From contig JAHECO010000003.1 in NCBI GenBank assembly GCA_024641705.1, positions 139,826 through 203,825 of the forward strand: DNA of 64,000 nucleotides. Direction: 5' to 3'. Numbering within the stretch: the first letter of the stretch is position 1; each line of letters begins with the position of its first letter. The notes beneath the pieces are model-generated. The model was not told where the DNA came from. It made no database searches and worked only from the letters and a program-made list of their open reading frames with translations. Shown one piece after another: positions 18,115 through 28,100 of the stretch. Both the position numbers and the translations under genes were made by a program. Source of the stretch: Candidatus Kryptoniota bacterium (lineage in GTDB: Bacteria > Bacteroidota > Ignavibacteria > Kryptoniales > JAKASW01).

Positions 18115-19265
18115 TGTCGCAACGCAGACTGGGTTACATCGACCAGTTCAGGGGGCTCGCGACGTTGTTCATGATCGAAACGCACGTGATGAACGCGCTC
18201 TTGCTGGGCTCCGTACTTGCCGGTGCCGCGTTCAAGTACGTTGATTTCGTAAACGGCCTCGTCGCGCCGTCATTTCTTTTCGTGGCCGGATTCTCTTTCA
18301 CCCTCGCGTTGAGCAGGAAAGGTCTCGCGTACAGAAGATTCTCTCCCGAGCTGTTGAAGCACCTGAGAAGGCTCCTTTTCATATGGGCAACCGGCTACTT
18401 CCTGCATCTCCCGTTTTTCTCGCTTCGTAAGTCACTTTACCAATCACCTCAGGGCAGCATCCTCGCTTTCACGGCTGTCGATATTCTCCAATGCATTGCA
18501 GCGACCCTTTTTCTTCTCCATATCCTCCGCGTCCTGATCAAGGACGACAGGAAGTTCAACGTCGTCCTCTATTCGCTCTTTCTCCTGTTCGTCCTGGCGG
18601 CGCCTCTCGCGGGCTCAGTCGACTTTACGAGTCATCTCCCACTCCTCGTCGTGCAGTACTTCAACCGGTTGCACGGCTCACTCTTTCCGCTTTTTCCGTG
18701 GGCAAGCTTCCTTGTCGGGGGGACTATTGCTTCGCAATTCATCATGAATCACTCGGACACCGCGGATACCGGGAGAGTAGAGAAGAGCGCCCTAAAGAAG
18801 ATCCTGTTTACAGGGGGCGGTGCAGCAGTCGTCGGGCTGTTGTTTTCAGTGCTCGAGAAGAGTCTTTTCACCGAGCCGCACTTTGCGGACTATTCGCCTT
18901 CGTGGTTCCTGCTGAGGTTCGGTTTGCTCCTCCTCATACTCTGGGGAATTGCCGTCTATGAAGAGAGAAGAAGTTCGGAGTTTTCGGCACTTAAACTTTT
19001 CGGCAGGGAGTCTTTCTTCATTTATGTGTTTCATCTCGTCGTCGTCTACGGTTCCAGCGTGAAGCTCCCCTCGCTGGCGGAGATTATCGGGCCGAGTCTC
19101 GGCTATGCGGGATGTCTGGGCATCTTCATCTTGCTCGCGATCGCCATGTATTTCGTCGCACTATTCTGGAATTATCTCAAGCGTAATTATTACGACGTCT
19201 CGAAGCAGGTGCAGTACGGCTTCATTGCGATTGTCCTGTACTTCTTCATAAGCCGGCCGTATTGA
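18114..19265 (+). CDS. DUF1624 / heparan-alpha-glucosaminide acetyltransferase-like membrane protein
   Basis: The 383-residue protein has about ten hydrophobic segments. The N-terminus RLGYIDQFRGLATLFMIETH resembles the conserved start of DUF1624/HGSNAT-type acyltransferases (xxDxxRGLAxxxMIxxH), with a candidate catalytic histidine at the end of the first helix. Further matches include PSFLFVAGFSFTLAL and ESFFIYVFHLVVVYG, the latter typical of membrane acyltransferases. It would transfer acyl groups across the membrane to an unidentified sugar or lipid. The ATG overlaps the aroC stop by one base, and an AAAGGAGG sequence lies 14 bases upstream. The link to chorismate synthesis is only positional. 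Confidence 0.75.
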   Translation: MSQRRLGYIDQFRGLATLFMIETHVMNALLLGSVLAGAAFKYVDFVNGLVAPSFLFVAGFSFTLALSRKGLAYRRFSPELLKHLRRLLFIWATGYFLHLPFFSLRKSLYQSPQGSILAFTAVDILQCIAATLFLLHILRVLIKDDRKFNVVLYSLFLLFVLAAPLAGSVDFTSHLPLLVVQYFNRLHGSLFPLFPWASFLVGGTIASQFIMNHSDTADTGRVEKSALKKILFTGGGAAVVGLLFSVLEKSLFTEPHFADYSPSWFLLRFGLLLLILWGIAVYEERRSSEFSALKLFGRESFFIYVFHLVVVYGSSVKLPSLAEIIGPSLGYAGCLGIFILLAIAMYFVALFWNYLKRNYYDVSKQVQYGFIAIVLYFFISRPY

Positions 19266-19272
19266 AAAATTA

Positions 19273-19309
19273 GCCGGCAAGAGAGACGCCGTCTCGCGCC
19301 CGGGCCGGC
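19273..19309. terminator. Hairpin between convergent genes
   Basis: GCCGGC at the left pairs with GCCGGC at the right, with an inner GAGAC/GTCTC stem. It fills the gap between the plus-strand gene ending at 19265 and the minus-strand gene ending at 19312. No U-tract follows, so use as a bidirectional terminator is inferred from position. Confidence 0.35.
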
Positions 19310-19311
19310 GT

Positions 19312-20112
19312 TCAGAGATTGTTTGCCGCCATAAAGTTTTTGAGCGCCGAGTTGAACTGAGCGGCATTCTCGAGATTTGAAAGGTGCCCGGCGCCTTCAA
19401 TGACCTGCAGCGCAGAGTTCCTGATCTTCCGCTGCATGAATTCGCTGTCCGTCACGGGAGTTACTTTATCCTTCTCTCCTACGATTATGAGCGTGGGTAC
19501 GGCTATGTTTGCGAGGCTGTCGGTCATATCCATTCTTGCGGCGAGTGCGATCAATGCTCCTATCAGTGCGGCATCGGGGGTCGACTCGATGATCTTTTTT
19601 ATCCGCTCCACCGAGTCCTTGTTGCGGTCGAAGCTCTCGGGTGCGAAGAGGGCCTTCACCTGTGCTTCCGCGAACTCTTTTTTCTTCCCGGCGAGAATGG
19701 TCTTTATCTGGTTGGCGCGGTTGAGCTTGGCCGCGTTCGTGTCGGTCGTACTCTTTGTGTCGCAGAGTACCAATCCGGAGAACCTCGCCGGCTCCCGCTC
19801 CATCGCGCGGAGCGCGGTGTAGCCGCCCATCGATAAACCGCAGAGGCATGATGTCGAGAGGCCAAGGTGATCCATGAGGGCGATGAGGTCGTCCACGAAG
19901 AACTCTATCAGGTATTGTCCGCTGCCCCCGTCGCTTCCGCCGTGCCCGCGGATATCGAATGCGACGACGAAGTGGTCCGCGGAGAGCAACGCTGCCTGTT
20001 CCTCCCACATCGATTTATCGAAGGGGAAGCCGTGGATGAGAATGACCGATTTGTTCTTCTCGTTTCCTCTCGTCTCGAATGAGATACTTCCCGAACCTGT
20101 CTGCAGGAACAT
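19312..20112 (-). CDS. Alpha/beta-fold hydrolase
   Basis: The 266-residue protein has the alpha/beta-hydrolase pattern: oxyanion-region HGFPFDKSMWEEQ near residue 25, FDIRGHGGSDGG near 53, nucleophile elbow GLSMGGYTALR (serine near 93), acidic residue in IVGEKDKVTPV near 213, and histidine in EGAGHLSNLENA near 243. It resembles 3-oxoadipate enol-lactonase or esterase-type proteins, but the substrate cannot be assigned. The ATG at 20110-20112 is preceded by GGGAGAAC. It is transcribed alone, convergent with the preceding gene. Confidence 0.88.
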   Translation of the reverse strand: MFLQTGSGSISFETRGNEKNKSVILIHGFPFDKSMWEEQAALLSADHFVVAFDIRGHGGSDGGSGQYLIEFFVDDLIALMDHLGLSTSCLCGLSMGGYTALRAMEREPARFSGLVLCDTKSTTDTNAAKLNRANQIKTILAGKKKEFAEAQVKALFAPESFDRNKDSVERIKKIIESTPDAALIGALIALAARMDMTDSLANIAVPTLIIVGEKDKVTPVTDSEFMQRKIRNSALQVIEGAGHLSNLENAAQFNSALKNFMAANNL

Positions 20113-20269
20113 TTTGTTCTCCCTGATTTAAATCGGTGAGCGGTTTCTTTCTATGAATTTAAAAGATTGGTTACTTTTGAAAAAGCGTTGTATTTTAGTC
20201 CGAAGGCAAGAATGGCTGGCTACTTTTTTGTGACATTGCGGCTGGAATGTTTCTGAGACCGGATGACGT

Positions 20270-21616
20270 ATGACTAATCCTGTGCTCAGGTTCTGGCAGA
20301 ACAGTATGAGGGCGATTCCCTCATCTGAAAGATTCCCCTTCTTTCAGGAAGCCTATTTTACGAATTACTACCGGGCGAGAGTTTTCGCGATAGCTCTCTT
20401 CACCATCCATCTCTTCGTGATGTACATCGACTTCCAGCACCGTGCCGCCGGGCTGTGGGATGCGATGCCCGGGTACAGGTATCTCTTCTATCTTCACGTG
20501 GTGCTTCAGGCGGTCCTGCTCCTCTTCATCGTTTTGATGACTCTTGCACGGCCCGCCAACCCGGCTTCTGTCCGCGTCTCTCATATTGTCACCGTCCTTC
20601 TCTTTATTTTCTTCATTCTTGTATGGGCGGCTTCCGTCTCTTCCGTCGACCAGATGATACACAATCTGATAACGGTCTACATAATTGCGCTCTTCGGCGT
20701 GGCGGTCGCGTTCTATGTAAGCGGCGCGGCGAGCTTTCTTATGTACATCCTGGCACACGCGTACTTCATGGTGGGCATAACTCATATGCAGTCGAACCAG
20801 AACATCCTGCTCGGGCATTACCTCAACGGGACCGCGCTGGTCGTCGTCGCCTGGGTCCTGTCGCGCCTGGTGTTCTCATCGAGGGTGAAGGAGTTTCTCG
20901 ACACGAAGACCATTGAACGGCAGAAGGTCGAGATCGAAGAGGCGAAGGAAAAAACGGAATCCATCCTGAAGAACATCCTTCCCGAGAACATAGTCAAACA
21001 GATCAACGGGTCCGGCTACCCGCCGCCGCAGTACAATCCTTCCACGACGATAGTGTTTGCGGACTTCGTGTCTTTCTACAAAATCGCCGAGACGTCTGAC
21101 GCACGCGAAGTACTGAAGATACTCGAGGAAATGTTCACCGCCTTCGACGGATGCGTGAGGGAGCACAACCTGGAGAAACTGAAAACGATCGGTGATTGCT
21201 ATATGTTCGCGGGCGGCCTGTTCGCGGACGACAACCAGCTCGGGGAGGCGGTGGAAGCGGCGCTCGAAATCAGAGAGGTTGTACGCCGGTATTCGGACGA
21301 CCTGCGGTCGAGGACCGGGCATGACTGGGCCCTGAGGATCGGCATCCATACCGGACCCGCCATCACCGGGATCATCGGTACGTGGAGGTTCATTTACGAC
21401 GTGTGGGGACCGACCGTCAATATCGCCTCACGCCTTGAGGCAGCATCGCTTCCGCACAAGATAAACGTTTCGCAGCAAGTCTATGAAATCCTGAGAAGAA
21501 CCGATAAGTACACCCTCGAGCCGCGCGGCGCCCTTGCCATAAAGAACATGCAGGCCGTCGAGATGTATTTCGTGGAGCGCAAGAAGGAGAAAGTGACCGC
21601 CGAGAAGGCGGTGTGA
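20270..21616 (+). CDS. Membrane-bound class III adenylate cyclase
   Basis: The 448-residue protein has about six membrane segments (residues 35-205), then a coiled-coil linker (ERQKVEIEEAKEKTESILKN) ending in the conserved LPENIVKQI, then a cyclase homology domain. Catalytic residues are complete: metal-binding D265 (FADFVSF) and D309 (KTIGDCY), transition-state N384 and R388 (VNIASRLE). Adenine-selecting residues are K305 and D377 (YDVWG), so ATP rather than GTP is the expected substrate. One polypeptide supplies all residues, so it should work as a homodimer. No cAMP receptor gene is in the window. The next plus-strand gene lies far away, so it is probably monocistronic. Confidence 0.88.
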   Translation: MTNPVLRFWQNSMRAIPSSERFPFFQEAYFTNYYRARVFAIALFTIHLFVMYIDFQHRAAGLWDAMPGYRYLFYLHVVLQAVLLLFIVLMTLARPANPASVRVSHIVTVLLFIFFILVWAASVSSVDQMIHNLITVYIIALFGVAVAFYVSGAASFLMYILAHAYFMVGITHMQSNQNILLGHYLNGTALVVVAWVLSRLVFSSRVKEFLDTKTIERQKVEIEEAKEKTESILKNILPENIVKQINGSGYPPPQYNPSTTIVFADFVSFYKIAETSDAREVLKILEEMFTAFDGCVREHNLEKLKTIGDCYMFAGGLFADDNQLGEAVEAALEIREVVRRYSDDLRSRTGHDWALRIGIHTGPAITGIIGTWRFIYDVWGPTVNIASRLEAASLPHKINVSQQVYEILRRTDKYTLEPRGALAIKNMQAVEMYFVERKKEKVTAEKAV

Positions 21617-21668
21617 ATCTTCCGTCGGCACTTTCGGATGCCGCGGGCCGCGCCCGTTCCGTTCTAAT

Positions 21669-22124
21669 TCAATCCCTCTTCCCGGCGAAAAACTCTTTCA
21701 GCAGGAAACGTGATTCGTCTTCCATCACGCCTGCGATCACTTCAACCCTGTGGTTTAGCCTGTCGTCCTGCACGATGTTGTACAGCGTCGAGCAGGCGCC
21801 CATCTTCGGGTCGTAACTGCCGAAGACGACGCGGTCCATGCGCGACAGCACTATCGCTCCCGCGCACATGGGGCACGGTTCGAGCGTTACGTAGAGAGTG
21901 CACCCCTTCAGTCTCCAGCTTCCGACGTGGTTGCTCGCGGCGCCGATCGCGATTATCTCCGCGTGGGCGGTCGGGTCCGCCAGCATCTCGACCTGGTTGT
22001 GTGCCCTCGCGATAACGACGCCGTCCTTGACTATTATCGCCCCGACCGGTATCTCTTTCTGCTCGAACGCCGTTTCTGCCTCCTTCAGCGCGAGCGCCAT
22101 GAAACGCCTGTGATCGTTTTCCAT
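21669..22124 (-). CDS. tadA: tRNA-specific adenosine deaminase
   Basis: The 151-residue protein converts A34 to inosine in tRNA-Arg(ACG). The zinc-binding deaminase motifs are intact: TAHAEIIAI (H54, catalytic E56) and EPCPMCAGA (C84, C87). Length and N-terminus (HRRFMALALKEAETAFEQKE, then IPVGAIIV) match TadA. The start is 10 bases downstream of the sprA stop on the same strand, so it may be the last gene of the sprA transcript. Confidence 0.93.
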   Translation of the reverse strand: MENDHRRFMALALKEAETAFEQKEIPVGAIIVKDGVVIARAHNQVEMLADPTAHAEIIAIGAASNHVGSWRLKGCTLYVTLEPCPMCAGAIVLSRMDRVVFGSYDPKMGACSTLYNIVQDDRLNHRVEVIAGVMEDESRFLLKEFFAGKRD

Positions 22125-22134
22125 CTGTCGTCTC

Positions 22135-25100
22135 CTATCCGGCTATCGACACGTGTACGTCGACGCCGGCTTCGTTCGTCGTGGTGCCGGGTATGGGGGA
22201 GCCCGGCACGGTCGGGACGACACGCGTGTTCTTGTAGTAAATCGATGCGGTAACCCGCTGGCTCACGTCATACTTGAACCTGAGCTCTATCGATATCTGG
22301 TTCGTACCGTCTATCGGTGTCCCCCCGGACGCGATCGTATCGAATGTGTATGACAACCTGCTCGTTTGTGAAGTGGAATAGCTCGCGCTGATGTCGATGT
22401 CGTTCTTGAGGTTCAACCCGAACAGCGGGAGCGAGAAGCCTCTCTTTGCGTAATCCGCCGTGATCGAGAGTTGCCCGGTGTACGATTGCGCGATAGTTCC
22501 TGCGGACGGGCTGAGGGCGTACTGCGTGCTGGTATTGTAGAGGATTGACGCCGATATGTTGGCGTCGCCGAAGCTCTTGAACGCGATGTTCAACCCTATC
22601 AGCGGCTGGAAACCGTATGATATCGTCTGTGCATCGTTGATCTGTCCGCCGGTGATCGAATTGTGCCAGTTCTGGGTATATGCAGACTGGTACGCATTGT
22701 TCAGGCTGACCTGCGAAGCGAAACTTTTGAACATAGGCAGTTTTTCGAGGCCGCTCCAGGAAAAGGAATAGTTCATTCTGGGCATGTAGTTTCCGAAAAA
22801 CTTGTCGAGCAGGGGCAGCGTTTCGAATCCTTGCAGGAATGCCTTTGAAGCTTTCTCGTTGTCGCTCGACTCGAGGTTTTGGGGGTCGCCCGCCTTGAGG
22901 TTCTGGTAGATGGAGGCTACCTGGTTTATCCCGCTCTTGAACATAGAGAAAATGAAAACCGGCGGGAGCGTAAAGAAACTTCTGGACACCTGCCCGCTTA
23001 TCTGCTCGCTGACGGTGCTCGGGATGGCATCGCCGCGGGAGTCGGTTTGGAACTGGGTGTTGCGGTTGTACGACCAGCCCACATGCCACGAGAGGTCCAG
23101 GCGCGCGCCGGTCCACAGGTTCCTCGAGGTCTTGATATCCAGCGTGTTGTTGTTCGAGAAGTTGTCGGGGATGTTCACTCCGTCGATCGCTATCCGGTGC
23201 GTCGGGCCGAGCGAGAAGCCGAAGAAGGGGAAAGTCTTCCTCGGGGAGAAGTTCAGGGTACTGTACGGGTCGGAAACGAGACCGAGCTGGTACAGCTGTG
23301 ACGGGCCGAGCTCCGGGTTGCTCGCCTGTATGAACGGGACCCTGAAGAAGTTGCCCATACCGGGCCTGAGGCTCGGGAGTCCGCTGTTCGTGGCCGTGTT
23401 CGTCGATGAAAAATTCAGGCTTACGTTCTCGTAGTCGAGGAACGGGATCTTGATAAGGACATTAAAGATCTTTCCCAGCTGGCCGCCGGTGCCTCCCGAC
23501 GAAGTGGTGTCCTCGGCCGGCGTCTCAAATTCCTCCCGTCCTCGTCCGCGGCCTCTCCCGCGTTCGCCCCTCTCCGGCGTCTGAGCAGGCTGCTGCGCCG
23601 ACGTCTCCGCGAACAGAATGTCCGCCAACGACTTCAGACGAATAATTGTGCCGAGCTGGACGGAAGAGTTAACCCCGGATCCTCTTCCAATGGCGCCCCT
23701 CTGAATGTTGTAATTCCACTGGTAGCCGGAGTTGTAGCTCGACTGTAAATCGGCGTACTTTTGAATCCCGAACGGCAGCTTTGGCTGGGTCGTCAGGGCA
23801 AACTGCTCGGAGAAGTTGTAGTCGTCCCCGAAATTGATCAGTCCTCCGTTGAGGAATATTTGCCGGAAGACGTACGAGTTCGGAAGCAACACAAGAGCAC
23901 CCGTCGAGGTTGTGTCGGTTTCCAGGGCCAGAAGGGAGCTGCTGATGTTGAACCTGTAATCGATGGTTGGGTTGAGGATGCCGTTGTTCGTGAGCTTCCA
24001 GTTTATTCCTCCCCCTCGCTGCGCCGTGAAGTTTGGCGTTACGATCGGGTTCGTCTGCGTCCAAAGCTTGTTGACGGTCAGAGATCGCGTCGCATTCAGC
24101 GAAAGGCTCAGGCTGCTCGGCAAGTACCTTATCTGGAAGTCCCCCTGGACTCCGGGTGCGCTCTTCGTGTCCGAAGGGAAGGGAGTGAAATACGCCATCG
24201 GATCGAACTGAACGGAATAGCCGGCATTATACTGCCACGACCACTGAGTCCCCGTTTTCGTCTGAGGGTTCCGGAACCTCGAGCCGTTCCAGTTGAAACC
24301 CATCGTGATGTTGTCGACGATGTCGCGGATGTACCACTTGTTCGACGGGAACTTGATCCTCACACCCGAGAACGACCACTGGTCGCTCACGGCAAGCGTC
24401 TGGGAGCTCGTCAGGAGACTGTCGGCAAGCGTCGCCGCGGAATCGGGCGACACGTGGTTTTGCTCGATCAGATAGGTTCTCCTTCTCTGCACGGCCTCCG
24501 TGACCAGAATGTCGCTGTTCGGCAGATAGAGCGGATTCGCAAAAGACTCCGTGTGGCTGTATGAGAACGGCACCGCGGTCCCGATCCACTCGCGGGGGAG
24601 GAGCCTTTCGAGGCTGAGACTCCCCGTGATTCCCCAGTTGCGCTGCGTGTTTCTCGAACCGAACTGCGTCGTCAGGGTATGGAAGTAGGGATCGACGCGG
24701 GTGAAGTTGAATGATACCGAACCGAAGTCGGCCAGTTGGACGCTGCTCGTGAACTGGTATGCAAGGCCGGGCGTGTTGTCGACATTCGTCAGACGCAGCT
24801 CGTCGACCCATATCTCTCCGATGAGTGGCAGGTCGGTGCCGCAATGGGGCGGGTTTGTCACGCCTATCTGGAAGTAAGTCACGTTCTGCAGCGACGGGTT
24901 TCCCTGTATCCAGTATGTCGCGCCGGGGACGCCGTTGTCGGCCGGTTGTCTGGGCAAGGTCTGGTTTATCGAGTCTCGCTTTTGCTTAATAGATGTCAGG
25001 CTCGCGAAATCGACCGTCAGGTCCTGCCATCCCTCCTTTCCCCGACTGAGAGGCTGCCTGTACTCGTAGAAGTTGTTTGCGTCGCTTCCGAATCTGAGGT

Positions 25101-28100
25101 AGACCTCCGCGTCATAGTTCGTCGAATCGATGTAGTTGAACCGCAGGTCGTTGTGAACGAACACCTTCATAGTATGGTAATTGAAGAAATTCTGAGGTTG
25201 AGGGAAAGTCTTATAAGCGTAGCGAGAGCTGTCGTCCTGCAAACCGTTGAGGATGAGAGCCAGCGATTGTTCGTTAAGTTTGATATTCGCGGTCGGGTTC
25301 GTGTGATCTATCGGCTGCAGTCCTGCGACGGGCGGTTTGTAGCCGGGGTTGTCCTCGACGCTTACGACCGAGACCTGCATCGTGCTGTCGCTCTGGTTGG
25401 GCGTCCTCCAATAGTTGCCGACGAGGTTCATCTCCGCGATTCTGACCGTCATCGGTCCTGTCATGCCGTTGAACCACACCCTGATGTACTGGACATTGGA
25501 AAGGCTCGGGCTCCCCACGGCGCGCTGGTAATCCTGCAGGGGAATGATGTACTGGTACCATCCCTTCGAGCCGCCTCCGGTAATGAACGGGTTCTTCGTT
25601 GTGTCGAGCTTCACGGCGTACTCGAAGTAGCTGTTCAGCGCGTCGAGATTTCCGTTGTGGTTCAAATCCTCCGTGTCCGGAAGTCTTCCCGACTCGATCA
25701 CCCTGTTTCCATCGGTGCCGTTGACCCGGGCGTAGCTTGTATCGGCGGTCGCGCCGAGCGCGTACGAGTAGTCGTCACCGTCGGGATCGTAGCCGTGCGG
25801 GTCCCACGGCCTGCCCGAATTCGCGACAATCCATGGATAGTCTTGGCGCTCTGCCGCATCGTTCATCCCGTCGATTCCATAGTCCAGTGAATCGTTCGCG
25901 AGGGTGTTGTATCCGTAGGGATCTTCGGTGTGCAGGACCTTATCTCCGACGACATCTTCGCTTATCTGGCCCAGGTCCACGTGCATCGTTCCGTCGCCGG
26001 GGGCATTATCTATCCGCATCCATATTTCGATATAGTTTATATTCTGCGATACGAGGTCGCTGGCGTTGGAGGAGAGAAGCGTCATCATGCCTCCCCACGC
26101 CTGCCGTGGATCCGCCTTCAATGTCGAATTGAGATCCTTCGCCCTGTTGAACTGCCCTCTGACGGTGTCGAGCATGCTGACGGTGAGGACGTTCTGGGTC
26201 TGCTGATCCGCCGGAACGTCTTTATTCGGCCATATGTCTCTCACGCTCGTCACCGAAGGTATTCTGTTGTACCAGTATGTCCATGCCCTGTAGTAGTTCT
26301 TCACCGTGTCGGCGATACCGGGATACAGCGAGTCGAGTATCGAGACCGCCGGCGGACTGGCCATCGTCCAGCTCGTGTAAGTAATCGGAAGAGGAATGCT
26401 CTTCTTGGATCCCTCGAAGTCGTCTATGTACGCTATCCCCTGTCCGTTATCGTCAGGGATGATGCTGGTCCTCGTGTTCGGGTTAGGGAGCATGTAGGCC
26501 ATCTCGCCGTGGATCGACAGCCTGGATGGCGCTGCCGTCTGAAGGAGAGGGAGAGCGTCGAGCGCTTTCGTGAGGAAGGGGAGATCGATGGAAGTCCCGG
26601 CATCGGCACCCATGATAAGGTTGCTGATCGGTTCCTCGCCGAGGCGAACCTTGTCGTTCGGCGACTGCTGTGTGTAACTCATGAGCGTGAAACCGATATC
26701 GGTATTGTCGTTTACCTTCAGGTCTGCTCTGGCACCCATGAGGGATTTGGAGGCTATCTGGAAGATGTCGTTCGTTTCGTACTGGATCTGGACATTTGCA
26801 CCCGATGCGAGAGCTGTAGGATTCTTTATATCGACTTCGCCCGTCACATAGTCCACCGTATAATCGACCCCGGCGGTCATTGGATTCCCGTTGAGAAGCA
26901 CTTTCACGCTGCCGTCGACAAGGTTGAACCCTAGGTTGTAATGCGATGTCGTCGAACTTGTGTATGTCCCGGTAATCAGGAACCGGTCACGTGAGGCGAA
27001 CGTCGTGGTTGCGACGTCGTAGGTGGTGTCGTATATGGCCGAATAAGTGAATGAATCGGGCGTCGCAATTTTCTGGCCGCCCGATGAGTAAGCCGCAAAC
27101 GCTTCCTTGAAAGGCTCAAGAAACGGGAGTATGATCTCGCCCGTATTGGGGTTGATGTCCACACCGGGGTTCCAGTCCATCTGTCCGTCCGGCGGTCCCC
27201 CGTTTGCGCCGGTCTTGTCCAACCCGAAGACCTGCAGGAGGTTTATGTTGTCGATGTTGTCCTGCGGGGTCTGCCCGGGAGAGGTGTACGTGATCTGCAC
27301 ATCCTTCAGGGAGTTCTGGTCCAGGTTTAGCCCGCCGGTGGCATAGATGTTCCGGAGCATCAGGCGCCACGCATCTCTCTGGTCGGGAGTCGGATTCTGA
27401 GGGATGATCATGTTGAGAACCAGAGGAAGCTTCGTCGATGTATCCGCGGACGAGAATGTACCGTATGTCGAGCCGCCCTGCGTTGTGAACGCGATTGCGA
27501 CTATCTGGTTCGACTGGAAAGAAGTATTGAGTGTGAGTACTCCCGTCCGCTGGTCTATCGTGAACTGGCCGGGCTCGAGTTTCTGAAATTTTCCCGGTTC
27601 AATTTTCCAATCCGGTGGTGTGTATGATTTTGCGTTGCGCAGGGAATCGTAGAATGCCGGGTCAGCCTGCATCGAGGGAATGTTCATCACGGCATAAGCC
27701 TGGCGCAAATTCGAATTCCCGGCAGTCTGCGGCTGCGAAACATAGACCTCCCAGTCGGTCACGAACATGTTCGGGTCGTACGGGTTGTTTTCCTTTTGGT
27801 AGTAGCCCTCGTATCCGGCAATGTAGAGTGAGTCGATGAAGAAATGGTTGTTCGCAAATTGGTAGGCGTGGAGCGAAAAAGTCTGGCTGGACGACCCGTT
27901 GCTCACGGTAAGCGTCTTGCTCTGAGCCTTCTGCTGACTGGCGAGCGCCGTCAACGTCAACGGGCCGAGCTGCATCTGGGTCTTTATTCCGAAAAGCGCC
28001 TGGTTGCTCCCGATGAATGACGACGGCGTGCTCATTGAGACGTTTCCCGCTTCGACGCTCTTCACGACCTCGTCGTCGTAACCCTTGTACTTTATCTGCA